64,000 nt of DNA from Lentzea aerocolonigenes (lineage in GTDB: Bacteria; Actinomycetota; Actinomycetes; Mycobacteriales; Pseudonocardiaceae), in NCBI RefSeq assembly GCF_000955955.1, contig NZ_JYJG01000076.1, positions 13,959-77,958 of the forward strand, in the 5' to 3' direction. The translations under genes were made by a program, and so were the position numbers. How positions within the stretch are numbered: position 1 is the first letter of the stretch; each line of letters starts with the position of its first letter. This document shows positions 9,100 through 16,423 of this stretch, piece after piece. The notes under the pieces were generated by a model that did no database searches, had not been told where the DNA came from, and worked only from the letters and a program-made list of their open reading frames with translations.

Positions 9100-9102
9100 T
9101 GT
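9097..9102 (+). promoter_or_regulatory. Leaderless -10 box for cobF
   Basis: TAGTGT lies exactly 6 nt before the GTG at 9109 and overlaps the stop codon of the transporter gene. There is no Shine-Dalgarno sequence before cobF. A TAnnnT box at this distance is the standard actinobacterial arrangement for a transcript that begins at the start codon. No clear -35 element is visible. Confidence 0.45.
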
Positions 9103-9108
9103 GTGGCC

Positions 9109-9852
9109 GTGCGAAAGATCCTGGTCATCGGTATCGGCGCGGGCAACCCCGACCACCTGACGGTGCAGGCCGTGAAGGCGCTGCAGACGGTCGACGTGTT
9201 CTTCGTGCTGGACAAGGGATCCGTGAAGCAGGAGCTCGTCGACCTGCGCGCGTCGATCCTGGCCGAGCACGTCACGCGGCCGTACCGCTGGGTCGAGGGC
9301 CGCGACCCGGATCGCGACCGTTCCCCGTCCGACTACGCCGCCGAGATCGACAAGTGGCGGCGGGCGCGCGCGGACGTGGTCCTCTCGCTGCTCTCGGAGC
9401 TGGGTGAGGACGAGGTCGGGGCGTTCCTGGTGTGGGGCGACCCGTCCTTGTACGACTCGACGCTCGCGATCCTGGACGATCTTCTCGGCCGCGGCGAGTC
9501 GTTCGAGGTCTCGGTGATCCCTGGCGTGACGTCGGTGGCGGCTTTGACGGCCGGCCATCGCGTGTCGTTGAACCAGGTGGGCAAGCCCGTGCAGATCACC
9601 ACCGGGCGGCGGCTGGCCGCCGGGTGGCCGTCCGATGTGGACGACGTGGCCGTGATGCTGGACGCGAAGTACTCGTTCGAGGGCGTCGACCCCGACACGT
9701 GGATCTACTGGGGCGCGTACCTGGGCATGCCGGACGAGATCCTGGTGTCCGGGCGGGTCGGCGACGTCGCGGCGGAGATCCGTGCGGTGCGCGAGGAAGC
9801 TCGTGCGCGCAAAGGCTGGATCATGGACACCTACCTGCTGCGCCGGAGCTGA
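9109..9852 (+). CDS. cobF: Precorrin-6A synthase (deacetylating)
   Basis: A 247-residue tetrapyrrole C-methylase. The N-terminal VIGIGAGNPDHLTVQAVKAL is the glycine-rich SAM-binding start, followed by FLVWGDPSLYDST and VIPGVTSV, the usual markers of this superfamily. CobF methylates precorrin-5 at C-1 and releases acetate in aerobic cobalamin synthesis. The family length is about 250. I prefer GTG at 9109 over GTG at 9103 because family members begin right before this motif and because a TAnnnT box sits 6 nt upstream. No other cob gene is nearby, so it is separated from the main pathway cluster. Its stop abuts the stop of the convergent TetR gene with no gap. Confidence 0.9.
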   Translation: MRKILVIGIGAGNPDHLTVQAVKALQTVDVFFVLDKGSVKQELVDLRASILAEHVTRPYRWVEGRDPDRDRSPSDYAAEIDKWRRARADVVLSLLSELGEDEVGAFLVWGDPSLYDSTLAILDDLLGRGESFEVSVIPGVTSVAALTAGHRVSLNQVGKPVQITTGRRLAAGWPSDVDDVAVMLDAKYSFEGVDPDTWIYWGAYLGMPDEILVSGRVGDVAAEIRAVREEARARKGWIMDTYLLRRS

Positions 9853-10389
9853 TCACTCGGCGATCAGCCTGCGGACCGCCTTCTCCACGAGCGCACGGGT
9901 CGCGTTCGGGGTGCTGAACGCCAGTATCGACATGTGCACGACCAGGTCGAGCAGCTCCAGCGCGTCGAACGCCGCGGTGAGCTTGCCCTCCATCTGGGCC
10001 TTCGCGACGGCTTCGACCTTGTGCCGGTACGCCTCGGCTTCCGCCTCCGGGACGACGTCGAAGCCGTTCTCCAGCCGGTGGTAGGCCGCGAGCCGGAGGA
10101 TCTGCGGCTGCTCCTGGTAGGAGTCGAACAGCCGGCCCGCGTAGCCGGGCAGGTCGTCTGGCGTGATGGGGACCGACTGGATCATGCGGTCGATCTGGAT
10201 CTTCAGCAGCTCCTCGAACAGCCCCTCCTTGCTGCCGAAGTAGGCGTAGATCATCGCCTTGTTGCACCCGGCCTTGGCCGCGATGCGGTCGACCCGCGCG
10301 CCCGCGATCCCGTACTCGGCGAACTCGTCGAGGCCCGCCTCCAGCAGCTTGCCCTTGGTCGCTTCCTTGTCCCTCACCACGCTCCGCAT
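9853..10389 (-). CDS. TetR-family repressor
   Basis: A 178-residue regulator. The N-terminal 60 residues contain the TetR helix-turn-helix (GIAGARVDRIAAKAGCNKAM, then IYAYFGSKEGLFEEL, with the highly typical YFGSKEGLF). The C-terminal part is the variable ligand-binding bundle. I choose ATG at 10389; a TTG 9 nt upstream would place the start inside an operator palindrome. It is divergent from the SDR gene, and the interval holds four related palindromes, so it very probably represses itself and the SDR gene. The ligand is unknown but may be a lipophilic substrate or product of the SDR (inference). Confidence 0.9.
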   Translation of the reverse strand: MRSVVRDKEATKGKLLEAGLDEFAEYGIAGARVDRIAAKAGCNKAMIYAYFGSKEGLFEELLKIQIDRMIQSVPITPDDLPGYAGRLFDSYQEQPQILRLAAYHRLENGFDVVPEAEAEAYRHKVEAVAKAQMEGKLTAAFDALELLDLVVHMSILAFSTPNATRALVEKAVRRLIAE

Positions 10390-10393
10390 TCTA

Positions 10394-10500
10394 ACCAACC
10401 GGTTGGTAGAAGCAACTAACTAGTTGGTTGACACGCGGGCACGACCGCGGTTGCCTGGACTTAGCAACCAAACAGTTAGTTAGTCCAGCCAACCGGTTAG
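10394..10500. promoter_or_regulatory. Four TetR operator-like palindromes
   Basis: Four related sites share the element AACCAACC/AACTAACT. Site 1 is a perfect 14-nt palindrome, ACCAACCGGTTGGT (10394-10407). Site 2 is CAACTAACTAGTTGGTTG (10413-10430) with one mismatched pair. Site 3 (10465-10482) is site 2 in reverse complement with three changes. Site 4 (10489-10500) has the core AACCGGTT. Sites 1-2 lie at the repressor start and sites 3-4 just before the SDR ribosome-binding site, so both promoters would be covered. Confidence 0.75.
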
Positions 10501-10517
10501 TCAGGGAGTGATGGGTC

Positions 10518-11339
10518 ATGAAGGTCGCACTGGTGACGGGAGCGTCGTCGGGAATCGGCGAGTCCACGGCCGTTGAGCTGCAGAAAGCCGGGTACACGGT
10601 GTACGCGGCGGCGCGCCGGGTGCAGCGGATGGAAGGCCTCCGCGAGCAGGGTGTCCGGGTGCTGGAGATGGACGTGACGGACGACGACTCGATGGTCGCG
10701 GGCGTCAAGCAGGTCATCGCCGACACCGGGCGGATCGACCTGCTCGTCAACAACGCCGGCTACGGGTCGTACGGGGCGTTCGAGGACGTGCCGCTGAGCG
10801 AGGGCAAGTACCAGTTCGAGGTCAACGTGTTCGGGCTGGCGCGGCTCGTCCAGTTGGTCGTGCCGCACATGAGGAAGCAGCGGAGTGGCCGGATCGTGAA
10901 CGTGTCGTCGATCGGCGGCAAGATCTACGAGCCGCTCGGTGGCTGGTACCACTCGACGAAGTTCGCGGTGGAGGGGCTGAGCGACTCGTTGCGGCTGGAG
11001 CTGAAGCCGTTCGGGATCGACGTCGTGGTGATCCAGCCCGGCGCGATCAAGACCGAATGGAGCGGCATCGCGGTCGACAACCTCAAGAAGCGGTCCGGCG
11101 AGGGCGCGTACTCCGAGCAGGTGCGGCAGCTGTCGGCGTTCTTCGGGCAGGCCGACCGCGGCAGCGAGCCCAAGGTCATCGCGGACGTGATCGTGAAGGC
11201 CGCGCGGGCACGCAGGCCGAGGACGAGGTACGCCGCCGGGTTCGGCGCGGCGCCGATCCTGTTCGCGCGCAGGGTGTTGCCCGACCGCGGGTTCGACGCA
11301 CTGTTCCTCGGTGCGATGCGGCGCGCCGCAAAGGCCTGA
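10518..11339 (+). CDS. Short-chain dehydrogenase/reductase
   Basis: A 273-residue classical SDR. The cofactor motif TGASSGIG is at residues about 6-13, NNAG near residue 75, and the catalytic YxxxK appears as YHSTK near residue 145 with the preceding serine in NVSSIGGK. Residues RR after the second strand (AARRVQRM) suggest preference for NADP(H). The C-terminal VLPDRGFDALFLGAMRRAAK is like oxidoreductases annotated in Pseudonocardiaceae and mycobacteria as acting on steroids or lipids; the substrate cannot be told. GGAG precedes the ATG. It is controlled from the operator-rich divergent promoter shared with the TetR gene. Confidence 0.9.
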   Translation: MKVALVTGASSGIGESTAVELQKAGYTVYAAARRVQRMEGLREQGVRVLEMDVTDDDSMVAGVKQVIADTGRIDLLVNNAGYGSYGAFEDVPLSEGKYQFEVNVFGLARLVQLVVPHMRKQRSGRIVNVSSIGGKIYEPLGGWYHSTKFAVEGLSDSLRLELKPFGIDVVVIQPGAIKTEWSGIAVDNLKKRSGEGAYSEQVRQLSAFFGQADRGSEPKVIADVIVKAARARRPRTRYAAGFGAAPILFARRVLPDRGFDALFLGAMRRAAKA

Positions 11340-11375
11340 CCAGGTACCTTCGGGAGTACCACCGAGGGGAGTCGT

Positions 11376-12266
11376 GTGCACGAGGGGCTGTCGCAGGAAG
11401 CCGAGCAGCTGTACCTGGCGATGCTGCGCGGTGCGATGAGCAAACCCGGCGCGGCGCACGCGGAGCTCGAACGGCTCGGACTGGTCAGGGACAACGACGT
11501 GCGGCCGCCGCGGTCGGCGCTGGCGGCCATCGCGTCGAGTCACGAGGCCGCTGCCGTCCGGGCCAGGGAGACGGCCGAGATGCTGGCGCGGGCCTACGCC
11601 GAGCACCAGACGAAGGAGGTCGACTTCGTCGAGGTCCTCAAGGACGCGGACGAGGTGATCAGCGCGTTCGAGGAGATGCAGAGCCAGGCCCAGACCGAGA
11701 TCCGGGCGCTGGATCCCGGTTCGTACCTCAGCCCGCAGCCGGAGGCGAGTCCGGCGCAGCCTCCGGCGCTGGCCCGCGGTGTCGGGTACCGGGTGGTGTA
11801 CGACTCCCAGCTGCTGCAGACCGAGCTCGGGTTCGCGTCGGTGCAGGAGTCGATCTCCGTGGGTGAGCAGGCGCGGGCGTTCCCCGGGGTGCCGCTCAAG
11901 CTCGTGATCGCCGACTCGGACCGGGCGTTGATCGCGGTCCCGACGGTCACGGGCGGGAACGTCGTGGCACTTCTCATTCACCCGTCCGTGCTACTGAGCG
12001 CGCTCATCGAGCTGTTCGAGGCGTTCTGGCGGATGGCGGTGTCGATCACGCCTGGCGGTCAGCAGGACACCCACGAGGAGCCGACGACGGCGACACGGAG
12101 GCTGATGGCCCTGCTCAGCGCCGGTTTGACGGACGAGGCGATCGCGCGCGAACTCGGCATCAGCGAACGGACCGTGCATCGGCGCGTGAGCCGCCTGCAG
12201 CAGCTGCTGGGTGCCCAGACCCGGTTCCAGCTCGGAGTCCAAGCGTCACGCCGCGGTTGGCTTTAG
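11376..12266 (+). CDS. LuxR-type HTH regulator with TrmB-like N-terminus
   Basis: A 296-residue protein. The C-terminal 60 residues are a LuxR/GerE helix-turn-helix (ALLSAGLTDEAIARELGIS, ERTVHRRVSRLQQLLGAQTR). The N-terminus (LSQEAEQLYLAMLRG, AHAELERLGLV) resembles the TrmB-like winged helix that heads many actinobacterial LuxR proteins of this size. Between them is a phospholipase-D-like sensor region of unknown ligand. GTG at 11376 has GAGGGGAG 5 nt upstream. It follows the SDR gene by 36 nt on the same strand but may have its own promoter. The target genes are unknown; the S33 peptidase downstream is a possible one (inference). Confidence 0.85.
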   Translation: MHEGLSQEAEQLYLAMLRGAMSKPGAAHAELERLGLVRDNDVRPPRSALAAIASSHEAAAVRARETAEMLARAYAEHQTKEVDFVEVLKDADEVISAFEEMQSQAQTEIRALDPGSYLSPQPEASPAQPPALARGVGYRVVYDSQLLQTELGFASVQESISVGEQARAFPGVPLKLVIADSDRALIAVPTVTGGNVVALLIHPSVLLSALIELFEAFWRMAVSITPGGQQDTHEEPTTATRRLMALLSAGLTDEAIARELGISERTVHRRVSRLQQLLGAQTRFQLGVQASRRGWL

Positions 12267-12443
12267 TTACCCCAAGTCACGACGCGAGGGTCGTTCATCA
12301 CTCTGTGAACACCTTTCGTGACAGTTTCCGGACATGGCGACTTTCTGCCACCGCTCACGAGTGTCAAACGAGGGAAATCCCCTTCCTCCCCTGATGCAAG
12401 CGCGGCCTCACTCGGCCGTGCGGGGGCAGATAGGGGATCGACC

Positions 12444-14213
12444 TTGAGGAAGTACTTCAGAGGCGGGCTGGCCGCACTGACGGGAGCGTTGATCGCGACG
12501 AGCGCGGTGCTCGTGCCGACGGCGAACGCGGCTCCTCAGCAGGACCCGGACACGGCCAAGCTCGCGGGCGCGCTGACCACCCAGAAGATCACCTGGGAGG
12601 AGTGCACGTTCCCCGGCGTCGCCGAGGAGACCGTCAAGAAGTTCAAGACCGTCAAGGGCCTGGCCTGCGCGACCGTCCAGGTGCCGCGCGACTGGCACAA
12701 CCCGGCCGACGGCAACACGATCGGCATCCGGGTCTCCAAGACCGAGACCGCCTACAAGGGCACCAGCCGTCAGGGCATCGCGCTGGTCAACCCCGGTGGC
12801 CCCGGTGGCTCCGGCCTGCCGTGGGGCGCGGCGATGGCCCTGCGCACCCCGGTCCTCGCCGGCCAGTACGACTTCATCGGCTTCGACCCGCGCGGTGTCG
12901 GCCTCTCCACGCCGCTCACCTGCAGCTACACCGTCCCGAACAGCACCGACGTCAACGTGCTGAACAAGGCGAAGGTCGACGGCTGCCTCGAGAACCCGCT
13001 GACCAAGTTCATCACCACCGAGCAGACCACCTACGACATGGACTTCATCCGTGTCCTGCTCGGCGAGAAGAAGACGTCGTACATCGGCTACTCCTACGGC
13101 ACCTGGCTCGGCACGTGGTACGCCACCGTGTTCCCGAACAAGGTCCACCGCATGCTGCTCGACTCGGCCGTCGACGCCTCGCAGACGACGTTGGAGAACA
13201 CCTGGGACCTGCAGCCGCGCACGCGCGACCGCCAGTTCCAGGACGCGCTGCTGCCGTACATGGCGCGCAACAACGCCACGTACGCCCAGGGCACCGACCC
13301 GATGGAGATCCGCCGCAACTGGGAGAAGGCCGGCGGCACCCGTGAGTTCATCGGTCAGCTCTTCGTCGCGTGGTTCGTGATCCCGGCCATGTACGACACC
13401 ACCCAGTACCCGACGGCCGCGTCCGCCGTGTCCGCGGTGATCGGCGCCGGGACCACGGGCACCGACTCGGAGAAGGTCGAGCAGCTCGTCTCGAAGATGC
13501 TCGCGACGCCGGGCCTCACCGACGAGAACAAGGCGTTCATCGCCAAGGGCAAGCAGAACGCGCTCGCCGCGATCGCCAAGAAGGAGCGCGTCGCGGTGAA
13601 GGCCACGACCGCGGCCGCCGAGGTCGAGACCTGGGACGCCACCTTCGAGGCGATCCGCTGCCAGGACGGTCAGTGGAACCAGAACCTGCACTACTGGAAC
13701 TACTGGCTCGCTGACCTGACCGTGAACGCGCCGTTCATCGCGCCGTTCATGAGCACGCCGCTGTGCGCGTACTGGCAGACCAAGAACTCGAAGCCGGCGC
13801 CGGACAAGAAGACGTTCCCGCGCATCCTGATGGCGCAGGCGGAGCTCGACGCCGCCACCGCGTACGAGGGCGGCCTCGCCACCGCGAAGTACCTGCCGAA
13901 CGCCAAGCTGATCAGCGTCGACAACGAGGGTTCGCACGGCCTGTTCCCGTACAACACGGACTGCCTCGACGACCCGGTCGTCTTCTACTTCCAGACCGGC
14001 GCCACCCCGCGCAAGCAGTTCACCGGCTGCCAGGGAGTTCCGCTGCCGAACGAGGACAAGACCTTCGAGGTCGGCGGCAAGCTCACCAACGGCAAGATCA
14101 AGATCAAGATGATCACGCCGGCGGTCAAGGAGGCCAACAAGATCGTCAAGGACCTGCTGAGCGGGTCTTCGACGGCTCCGGCCGACGAGTCGGGCATGCC
14201 GGCCAACCTGTAA
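12444..14213 (+). CDS. Secreted alpha/beta hydrolase, S33 tripeptidyl aminopeptidase-like
   Basis: A 589-residue exported hydrolase. A TTG at 12444 starts a clear Sec signal (RKYFRGGLAALTGALIATSA then PTANA), with a GGGGA ribosome-binding site upstream; an in-frame ATG at 12318 would bury the signal. The oxyanion strand is NPGGPGGSG and the nucleophile elbow is GYSYG with Ser217. The C-terminal part, including DNEGSHGLF and a Cys-containing tail (CLDDP, TGCQG), matches the TAP-like C-terminal region of Streptomyces SlpD/SlpE and mycobacterial Hip1-type peptidases. It would release short peptides from the N-termini of extracellular peptides. It stands alone and is followed by a strong hairpin. 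Confidence 0.9.
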   Translation: MRKYFRGGLAALTGALIATSAVLVPTANAAPQQDPDTAKLAGALTTQKITWEECTFPGVAEETVKKFKTVKGLACATVQVPRDWHNPADGNTIGIRVSKTETAYKGTSRQGIALVNPGGPGGSGLPWGAAMALRTPVLAGQYDFIGFDPRGVGLSTPLTCSYTVPNSTDVNVLNKAKVDGCLENPLTKFITTEQTTYDMDFIRVLLGEKKTSYIGYSYGTWLGTWYATVFPNKVHRMLLDSAVDASQTTLENTWDLQPRTRDRQFQDALLPYMARNNATYAQGTDPMEIRRNWEKAGGTREFIGQLFVAWFVIPAMYDTTQYPTAASAVSAVIGAGTTGTDSEKVEQLVSKMLATPGLTDENKAFIAKGKQNALAAIAKKERVAVKATTAAAEVETWDATFEAIRCQDGQWNQNLHYWNYWLADLTVNAPFIAPFMSTPLCAYWQTKNSKPAPDKKTFPRILMAQAELDAATAYEGGLATAKYLPNAKLISVDNEGSHGLFPYNTDCLDDPVVFYFQTGATPRKQFTGCQGVPLPNEDKTFEVGGKLTNGKIKIKMITPAVKEANKIVKDLLSGSSTAPADESGMPANL

Positions 14214-14230
14214 CACCCATCCAGAGCTGC

Positions 14231-14257
14231 GGCCCCCGGCGCGTTGCGCCGGGGGCC
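14231..14257. terminator. Perfect 12-bp hairpin between convergent genes
   Basis: GGCCCCCGGCGC (14231-14242), loop GTT, GCGCCGGGGGCC (14246-14257) pair perfectly, and GTTTCC follows on the plus strand. It sits between the S33 peptidase stop and the PP2C stop, so it probably ends transcripts from both sides. Confidence 0.8.
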
Positions 14258-14276
14258 GTTTCCATTCATCAGAAAG

Positions 14277-14972
14277 CTAGCGCTGCCACCACTTCTTCTT
14301 GACCACGTCGGTGATCACGCAGGTGATGTTGTCCGGGCCGCCGTTGCCGTTCGCCAGCGCGATCAACTGCCACGCGGCCTCGGTTCCGTCCTCAGTGGAC
14401 AAAAGGATGTCGTGAACGTCGTGCAGGTCCGCGTAGTCCGTGAGGCCGTCGCTGCACAGCAGGTAGCGGTCCTCGATCTTCGCCTGGTGCCACGACAGGT
14501 CCGGGTCGTGCGAGTTGCCGGACTGCAACGCCCTGAGCACATACGCGCGGCGCGGGTGGTTCGCGGCCTCTTCCAGCGTCATGCGGCCGGCGTCGACGAG
14601 GGCTTGCACCATGGTGTGGTCGTGGGAGATCTGGCGTAATTCGCCTTCGCGCAGCACGTACGCGCGGGAGTCGCCGATGTGCGCGAGCTGGAAGGCGAGG
14701 CCCTCCCAGCGCATGGCGGTCAGCGTGGTGCCGGCGCCCTGCGGGGCCTCGGCGTCGAGTCTGCGCGCGATCTCGGCGACCGCCGGACCCAGGTCGCCCT
14801 GCCAGGTCGCCAGGACGTCCACCGCCATGGCACTGGCCAGCTCGCCGTGCTCGTGGCCGCCCATGCCGTCGGCCACGGCCTGCAGGTCCGCGCGGACGTA
14901 GACCGAGTCCTCGTTGTGCTCGCGCACAAGACCAGGATCGGTCGCCACGGCGATGCGCAGCTCGTGTGTCAT
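14277..14972 (-). CDS. PP2C-family Ser/Thr protein phosphatase
   Basis: A 231-residue soluble PPM phosphatase. Metal-binding and catalytic motifs appear in order: VREHNEDSVYV, ADGMGGHEHGELAS, HIGDSRAYVLREGEL, LLCSDGLTDY and GGPDNITCV. The family uses two Mn2+/Mg2+ ions to dephosphorylate Ser/Thr-phosphorylated proteins. It has no membrane anchor, unlike PstP. GGAG lies just before the ATG. A Ser/Thr kinase is encoded 1.45 kb away on the other strand, so the two may act on shared targets (inference). Its promoter overlaps the TTGTGAA operator of the divergent methylase gene. Confidence 0.92.
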   Translation of the reverse strand: MTHELRIAVATDPGLVREHNEDSVYVRADLQAVADGMGGHEHGELASAMAVDVLATWQGDLGPAVAEIARRLDAEAPQGAGTTLTAMRWEGLAFQLAHIGDSRAYVLREGELRQISHDHTMVQALVDAGRMTLEEAANHPRRAYVLRALQSGNSHDPDLSWHQAKIEDRYLLCSDGLTDYADLHDVHDILLSTEDGTEAAWQLIALANGNGGPDNITCVITDVVKKKWWQR

Positions 14973-14988
14973 GACTCCAGTAGATCAG

Positions 14989-15023
14989 TTGTGAAGTGAG
15001 TTCACAAGCAATACGGTTGTGAA
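14989..15023 (+). promoter_or_regulatory. Promoter with TTGTGAA inverted repeat, leaderless start
   Basis: TTGTGAA (14989-14995), 5 nt, TTCACAA (15001-15007) is a perfect inverted repeat, and a third TTGTGAA lies at 15017-15023. The repeat coincides with a -35-like TTGTGA (14989-14994); 17 nt later comes TACGGT (15012-15017), 7 nt before ATG 15025. The third half-site overlaps the start of transcription. This suggests tight repression, possibly by the HTH of the downstream protein itself. Confidence 0.6.
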
Positions 15024-15024
15024 C

Positions 15025-16407
15025 ATGGATGAGACGGTCAACGCCGGGGACATCGCTCGCCTCGCCGACGTGGGGCGGGCGGCCGTGTCCAACTGGCGGC
15101 GGCGGTTCGAGGACTTCCCGGCGCCGGTCGGCGGGACGGCCTCCAGTCCGTTGTACCTCCTGCGCGACGTCGAGGCATGGCTGCGGCGCAACGGAAAGCC
15201 GTTCCGGGTGTCTCCGGCCGAGCGGCTGTGGACGCAGCTGCGGACCGTCGACGACCTCAAGCTCGGTGAAGCGCTCGCGAACGTTCAAACGGACGCCAAG
15301 ACGTTCGAGTTCCTGCACGAGCGATATCTGGAGGCCCACTCGCGGCTGCTCAACCCGACTCCGCCCGAGGTCGTCGAGCTCGTCCTGGCCGCCGTCGACG
15401 GCGACACGGTGATCGATCCGGCGTGTGGAACCGGAAACCTGCTGATGGCGTCGAAGGCGCGCAACAAGATCGGGCAGGAGCTCGACCCGGTGTCGGCGGT
15501 CATCGCGCGGCGCCGGCTGCCCAAGGCGCAGATCATCACCGGAGACTCCTTGCGGCACAACGGGATCGGCCAGAAGGCGGACGCGGTGCTGTGCGATCCG
15601 CCGTGGCACGACAGGACGTGGGGCCACGAGGAGCTGGTCGGTGACGCCAGGTGGACGTACGGGCTGCCACCGCGCGGTGAGCCGGAACTGGCCTGGTTGC
15701 AGCACTGCCTGTCGCTCGCCAAGCCGGGCGGCCAGGTCGCGGTGCTGCTCCCGTCTGCCGCCGCGAACCGCAGGCCGGGCAAGCGGATCCGCGGAAACCT
15801 GTTGCGGGCAGGGGCGATCAAAGCGGTCATCACCGTGCAACCGGGCCGCGACCTGTGGCTGCTGCGGAACCCGATCGGCCGCGTGCCCGAGCAGATCGCG
15901 CTGCTGGAGTCGTTCGGTCCGATCGAGCCGAACACGCGCGTCATCGACCTGCTCGACGACGACGTCGACCTCAGCCCCGGTCGCCACAGCCGCACCGACG
16001 CCACGGCCTACCTCGCCGAGCAACCGAACTTCGCCGTCCCGAGCCTTCCTGAGCTGCGAGAACAAGCCTCACCACCGATGACGACGATCGGCGAGCTGAT
16101 CCGCAACGCACCCGGCGCCCACGTTGTCACCTCCCCCACCGGCGCCACCTACGAGATCGATCCGGCCAAGCTCGACCCGGACTTCCTCGAAGGTGTGCTG
16201 CGCGCCGCGTTCGCCCGCACCCCCACCGGATCCACGCGCCTGGACGTGCGCCGGACGCAGGTGCCGTCCCTGCCGCTCGCCGGGCAGCGCCGCTACGGCC
16301 AGACGTTCGCGCAGCTCAAAGCACTCGAAAACAGCCTCCAGGAAGCCGCCGGCCTCGTCCGGCTCGGGTATGCGGGCCTGCTGGGCGGCCAGATCGGCCC
16401 GGCGTGA
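15025..16407 (+). CDS. HTH-containing N6-adenine DNA methylase-like protein
   Basis: A 460-residue protein. Residues about 5-60 are a helix-turn-helix (AGDIARLADVGRAAVSNWRRR) with a MerR/excisionase-like wing. The centre is an HsdM-type methyltransferase fold: DPACGTGN (131-138) should bind SAM and DPPW (191-194) is the (N/D)PPY/W catalytic motif of amino-methyltransferases. An LPxxxxNR segment follows. No specificity or restriction subunit lies nearby, so it is an orphan. Many actinomycetes carry such solitary HTH-methylase proteins of unknown role. ATG 15025 fits a leaderless transcript; GTG 15019 is the alternative. The promoter carries TTGTGAA repeats that the HTH could recognise (inference). 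Confidence 0.8.
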   Translation: MDETVNAGDIARLADVGRAAVSNWRRRFEDFPAPVGGTASSPLYLLRDVEAWLRRNGKPFRVSPAERLWTQLRTVDDLKLGEALANVQTDAKTFEFLHERYLEAHSRLLNPTPPEVVELVLAAVDGDTVIDPACGTGNLLMASKARNKIGQELDPVSAVIARRRLPKAQIITGDSLRHNGIGQKADAVLCDPPWHDRTWGHEELVGDARWTYGLPPRGEPELAWLQHCLSLAKPGGQVAVLLPSAAANRRPGKRIRGNLLRAGAIKAVITVQPGRDLWLLRNPIGRVPEQIALLESFGPIEPNTRVIDLLDDDVDLSPGRHSRTDATAYLAEQPNFAVPSLPELREQASPPMTTIGELIRNAPGAHVVTSPTGATYEIDPAKLDPDFLEGVLRAAFARTPTGSTRLDVRRTQVPSLPLAGQRRYGQTFAQLKALENSLQEAAGLVRLGYAGLLGGQIGPA

Positions 16408-16411
16408 CAGT

Positions 16412-16417
16412 TAGGCT
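16412..16417 (+). promoter_or_regulatory. Leaderless -10 box for the kinase gene
   Basis: TAGGCT lies 6 nt before the GTG at 16424, in the 16-nt gap after the methylase stop. No Shine-Dalgarno sequence is present. This predicts a transcript that begins at the start codon, independent of the methylase promoter. No good -35 is visible. Confidence 0.45.
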
Positions 16418-16423
16418 TCGCAC

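Noticed and set aside
12408..14216. A 1.8-kb minus-strand frame opposite the S33 peptidase
   Set aside because: No promoter, ribosome-binding site or recognisable fold; the plus-strand hydrolase is complete.
14277..16407. A restriction-modification or BREX/DISARM-like defence system around the methylase
   Set aside because: No nuclease, helicase-translocase or specificity subunit is adjacent; a kinase and phosphatase alone do not make such a system.
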